Shown: positions 14,993 to 17,028 of the stretch, piece after piece
Layout: the number at the start of each line of letters is the position of its first letter
Position numbering within the stretch: the first letter of the stretch is position 1
Source of the DNA: JBBIRM01 sp037441765
GTDB lineage: Bacteria > Desulfobacterota > BSN033 > UBA1163
DNA: 17,028 bases
Assembly: GCA_037441765.1 (NCBI GenBank)
Contig: JBBIRM010000048.1
Coordinates: forward strand, 1 to 17,028
Direction: 5' to 3'
Notes under the pieces: model-generated
What the model was told of the DNA's origin: nothing
Databases searched by the model: none
The model's input: only the letters and a program-made list of their open reading frames with translations
Program-made: the position numbers and the translations under genes

Positions 14993-15280
14993 ATGTCTAC
15001 AGTAACAGTATCATCAAAAGGGCAAATCGTTGTGCCCAAAAAGATAAGGGATGCACTTGGTATAAGACCAAAGCAGAAGGTTTTTTTGAAAATTGTGCAA
15101 AATCATGCTGAAATTATTCCACTGCCAGAAAATCCTGCCCAAGCATTCTGTGGTATTTTTAAAGAGGGTTCATCACTGACAAAGACATTGCTGAAGACCA
15201 GAAAGGAGGAAAGAAAAATTGAAGAAAAAAATATTGCTCGATTCCTACGCACTTCTGGCATATCTAAAAAAAGAAGATAA
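14993..15280 (+). CDS. vapB: AbrB/MazE-fold antitoxin (VapB-type)
   Basis: A 95-residue protein with an N-terminal SpoVT-AbrB DNA-binding domain: VTVSSKGQIVVPKKIRDALGI (4-24), then VFLKIVQNHAEIIPLP (30-45). The C-terminal half is charged (KTRKEERKIEEK) and should wrap the partner toxin. It is expected to neutralise the PIN toxin encoded next and to repress the shared promoter. GGAGG 7 nt before the ATG supports the start. Its last 20 codons overlap the toxin gene by 62 nt, which is longer than usual; the tail ARFLRTSGISKKRR may be an extension created by loss of an earlier stop. Confidence 0.88.
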   Translation: MSTVTVSSKGQIVVPKKIRDALGIRPKQKVFLKIVQNHAEIIPLPENPAQAFCGIFKEGSSLTKTLLKTRKEERKIEEKNIARFLRTSGISKKRR

Positions 15281-15620
15281 CTATATGAAAGTAATGGAAT
15301 TACTAAATTCGGCGCCTGATAATTGGTCTATTATAATGAATGAAATCAATGTTGGAGAAACTTATTACATTATTGCCAGGGAAAGAGGAATCAAACAAGC
15401 AGACTACTTTATTGAAACTATTCTCCCCAATCTTCCGATAGATATTATATCAAATTCATTCAATCAGATTATAGAAGCCTCAAGAATTAAGGTAAGCCAT
15501 CCTATTGCTTATGCTGATTGTTTTGTTATCGCTACAGCCATCCGTGAAAAAGCTAAGATTGTTACAGGAGATCCTGATTATAAACGATTTAAAGATATTT
15601 TGGATATTGAATGGATGTAG
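15219..15620 (+). CDS. vapC: PIN-domain ribonuclease toxin (VapC-type)
   Basis: A 133-residue PIN-domain protein, predicted to be an Mg2+-dependent RNase toxin that acts on cellular RNA when the antitoxin is lost. Acidic residues are Asp8 (LLDSYALLAYL), Glu42 (NEINVGE), Asp100 (YADCF) and Asp118 (TGDPDY), the usual PIN set. The start is a TTG at 15219, 9 nt after AGGAGG. The first ATG (15285) would remove Asp8, so TTG is strongly preferred. It overlaps the antitoxin gene by 62 nt in a +1-shifted frame, which implies translational coupling. No terminator is clear after the TAG. Confidence 0.9.
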   Translation: MKKKILLDSYALLAYLKKEDNYMKVMELLNSAPDNWSIIMNEINVGETYYIIARERGIKQADYFIETILPNLPIDIISNSFNQIIEASRIKVSHPIAYADCFVIATAIREKAKIVTGDPDYKRFKDILDIEWM

Positions 15621-15729
15621 TTAATTTAGAAATTCCTGATTACTGTGGCATTGGTAAGTAAGTATCGAGAGTGTTCGGGACAATAAAAGAGTGAAGAGTG
15701 GTAAGTGATGAGTGGTCAACTAAAAAAAA

Positions 15730-15764
15730 GAAATAGGAAATAGGAAATGGGAAATAGGAAGTTG
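15730..15764 (+). repeat. Heptamer tandem repeat (GAAATAG)n
   Basis: Units read GAAATAG, GAAATAG, GAAATGG, GAAATAG and a degenerate GAAGTTG. This is a short microsatellite-like tract just before the ORF fragment and cas1 relic. It has no evident coding role. Confidence 0.7.
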
Positions 15765-15771
15765 GAAGGAA

Positions 15772-15903
15772 ATGTTTCCACAATTTAGGGAACTACCCGC
15801 CGAGATAAGAAAAATAGCGTCCGGACTTCTCCGAGGTATGCAATTCTATTCAGAGGATATTATTGGAGAAAATTTGAGGGTTTTATTCTCATGCAATTGG
15901 TAA
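15772..15903 (+). pseudogene. 43-codon ORF fragment upstream of cas1 relic
   Basis: The frame from ATG 15772 encodes a 43-residue peptide with RELPAEIRKIASGLLRG and FYSEDIIGENLRVLF, protein-like but not recognised. Its TAA lies 13 nt inside the cas1 remnant, an overlap typical of neighbouring cas genes. It may be the C-terminal end of a gene once located before cas1. I see no Cas4 cysteine cluster, so I do not name it. Confidence 0.4.
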
Positions 15904-16067
15904 TTAATACACCAGGTTCTTATTTGAGAAAGAAGGAAGGGAATTTCCTCGTTAAGAAGGATGAGGAAACCTTTGAGTTCTCCTTCAGGAAGGCCCAGAG
16001 CATTATGATAACCACCAGTTGTTCAAAGCTCTACAAATTAATCGGTTTTCTTATGTTGTCGCATTGA
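15891..16067 (+). pseudogene. cas1: CRISPR-associated Cas1 N-terminal remnant
   Basis: The 58-codon frame begins MQLVINTPGSYLRKKEG and continues FLVKKDEETFEFSFRKAQ, then SIMITTS. This matches the N-terminal beta-sandwich of Cas1 integrases as I know the family, where MQLVINTxGxYLRKK is followed by a lysine-rich hairpin and an IxITT strand. After about residue 44 the similarity stops and the frame ends at TGA. The catalytic Glu-His-Asp domain (normally the C-terminal 200 residues) is absent. It is therefore a relic of a CRISPR adaptation module. No cas2 or repeat array is visible nearby. Confidence 0.75.
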
Positions 16068-16091
16068 AATTATTAGAGACTTCCTTTCCCT

Positions 16092-16126
16092 CCCCCCTTT
16101 AGAAAAAGGGGGGCAAGGGGGAATTT
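16092..16126. repeat. CCCCCC/GGGGGG palindromic repeat
   Basis: CCCCCCTTT (16092-16100) pairs with AAAGGGGGG (16105-16113) across a 4-nt loop, followed by CAAGGGGGAATTTTTT. It is a common type of intergenic palindrome. The T-run starts some 9 nt after the stem, so termination on the plus strand is possible but not typical. Confidence 0.6.
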
Positions 16127-16196
16127 TTTAATGATACTTTCAATTAATTGCTTTTTGAAACTCTTATTTTTTCAAAAGACTAAATTAACACAAAAA

Positions 16197-16893
16197 ATTT
16201 AAAATAATTTCAGAACTTTGTAAAGGGATAGAGTTCATCTTTGATTTGTATTATAAAAAAGGATGACAAATTCATATTTGGAGGGAGAAGATGGAAGAGG
16301 AAAAAGTACTTGGGATGAAGTTTTTGGCTACCGTTACAGGATTAAAAGGAACCTGCCATGCAAATCATCAGGTGGGACAGAAGTTTGAACTGAACTGCTA
16401 TGATTCTGGTGGACTCTGTGGTTTTTTCTACCACGATATCTTTCCTTATCTCAATACCATGCAGTTTGGCGGGAAATATCCCTGGTGGGATCAGGAGGTA
16501 GTCGAGTTGGAATGCCCTGACCGCTATAACGTTCTTTCCATAAGATTGGAAAGAAAAAAATAGAACAATTAGGAAATTTGCAACCCTCCAGTTGACGCAA
16601 TAGCATTAAACGAGAAGGTGGAAATGATAGGGGCCTCAATTCCGCTTTGGTTTTAGTATTTTAAGTTTGGAATAAATCTATTAAGCAAGCGTGGGTTAAT
16701 TTTCGTATAGATTCCCATGGGTTTGTTGTTTTTTTCAGCGTCTGTGGTTAAATCATTTAACAGTTTCGAACTTAAAGATGACATCAAATGGGATAATCTC
16801 CCTGCATACCCTCTCTGATAAGATTGCATCCCTCACCTCCATAGTCTATAAGGCTCTTTTAGATACTTTTTCAGAGGTCTCCTTAAAAAATAT
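16197..16893 (+). repeat. Full-length partner of the duplicated segment (14239-14511)
   Basis: It contains the intact TIGR04076-like gene, a 3' flank and the beginning of the open frame at the window end. The left 167 bp, the 77 bp at 16683-16759 and the 36 bp at 16858-16893 are present in the upstream copy; the rest is unique here. Confidence 0.9.
16291..16563 (+). CDS. TIGR04076-like small protein
   Basis: A 90-residue protein of unknown function. The pattern VTGLKGTCHANHQVGQKFEL (15-34), GGLCGFFYHDIFPYLNTMQFGG (40-61) and YPWW (63-66), then LECPDRYNVLSIRLER, fits the small family I know as TIGR04076 (assigned from memory, not searched). Cys22, Cys36, Cys43 and Cys75 could bind a metal or redox partner, but this is speculation. 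GGAGGG 6 nt before the ATG supports the start. The 94 nt upstream are identical to the leader of the truncated copy at 14333. It appears to be a stand-alone gene within the duplicated segment. Confidence 0.82.
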   Translation: MEEEKVLGMKFLATVTGLKGTCHANHQVGQKFELNCYDSGGLCGFFYHDIFPYLNTMQFGGKYPWWDQEVVELECPDRYNVLSIRLERKK

Positions 16894-17028
16894 TGACTTT
16901 TTTGGGGAGAAGATTAAACTGATTATCAAAAGTCTAAAAGACCAAGTAGTAGGTGGTTTGACAGGCTTTATCTTCCATTTGCAAAAGAATATCTTTGAGA
17001 AAGGAAGAGTCTATGGAGTATTTAAAAA
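16778..17028 (+). CDS. Unidentified open frame running off the window end
   Basis: An 83-codon frame from ATG 16778 stays open to the last base and includes SDKIASLTSIVYKALLDTFSEV and KLIIKSLKDQVVGGLTGF. I do not recognise it. Its ATG has no ribosome-binding site. A second frame starting at ATG 16717 runs 33 codons (MGLLFFSASVV...DDIKWDNLPAYPL) and stops at a TGA inside a CTCTCT run (16811-16816). One extra CT there would fuse both parts as PAYPLSDKIASL. The gene may therefore be frameshifted. Part of it (LDTISEVSLKN) also occurs in the truncated duplication, in the same frame. Confidence 0.4.
   Translation, partial: MTSNGIISLHTLSDKIASLTSIVYKALLDTFSEVSLKNIDFFGEKIKLIIKSLKDQVVGGLTGFIFHLQKNIFEKGRVYGVFK

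Larger units (their letters stand above)
15621..16290. other. Decayed intergenic region with cas1 relic
   Basis: This stretch contains an AGTGGTAAGTGATGAGTGG-like low-complexity tract (about 15690-15720), a heptamer tandem repeat (15730-15764), a 43-codon ORF fragment, the cas1 N-terminal remnant, a C/G-rich palindrome (16092-16113) and the leader of the TIGR04076-like gene. No CRISPR repeat array is visible in it. Confidence 0.6.

Noticed and set aside
16573..16656. 27-codon open stretch ending GASIPLWF
   Set aside because: It has no good start, no ribosome-binding site and no recognisable family; it may be a gene fragment, but the evidence is too thin.

Overview
The window looks like chromosomal DNA from an AT-leaning, probably Gram-negative bacterium. 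The evidence is an AsmA-type envelope protein, good Shine-Dalgarno sites before most genes, and intergenic palindromes of a kind I associate with uncultured Desulfobacterota (former Deltaproteobacteria). That placement is an inference. No rRNA or tRNA gene is visible.

Layout. Positions 1-3959 hold two minus-strand genes: an SDR oxidoreductase and, after it, a P-type IIA calcium-type ATPase that ends in a clear rho-independent terminator. Positions 4022-6593 hold a palindromic repeat and then three plus-strand genes: a short signal peptidase I, a zinc-dependent alcohol dehydrogenase and a class I methyltransferase-like protein. Positions 6626-11459 are a co-directional minus-strand block, in transcription order: ADP-ribosylglycohydrolase, serine hydrolase, a repeat element, a second alpha/beta-hydrolase, a PNPOx-like flavin-barrel protein, a histone-deacetylase-family protein and a SIRT6-like sirtuin. 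The last four genes are separated by only 10-19 nt. Positions 11627-14207 hold an AsmA-like protein and a convergent metallo-beta-lactamase-fold hydrolase.

From about 14.2 kb to the end the window is accessory and decayed. It holds a truncated copy of a TIGR04076-like gene whose intact copy lies 1,958 bp downstream, a cluster of GTAGGGCAAG-type hairpins, a VapBC-type toxin-antitoxin pair with its own promoter and palindromes, a tandem heptamer, an N-terminal remnant of cas1, and an unidentified open frame running off the window end.

The most notable points are these. The deacetylase operon combines an HDAC-fold enzyme, a sirtuin and, on the same strand, an ARH-type hydrolase that could handle sirtuin-derived O-acetyl-ADP-ribose. 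The HDAC gene has its true start at 8201 but carries an in-frame TAG at codon 16. A cas1 relic of 58 codons sits beside the toxin-antitoxin pair. The duplicated segment shows two internal deletions with short microhomologies. A dispersed mosaic repeat links the gaps near 4.1, 9.5 and 14.7 kb.
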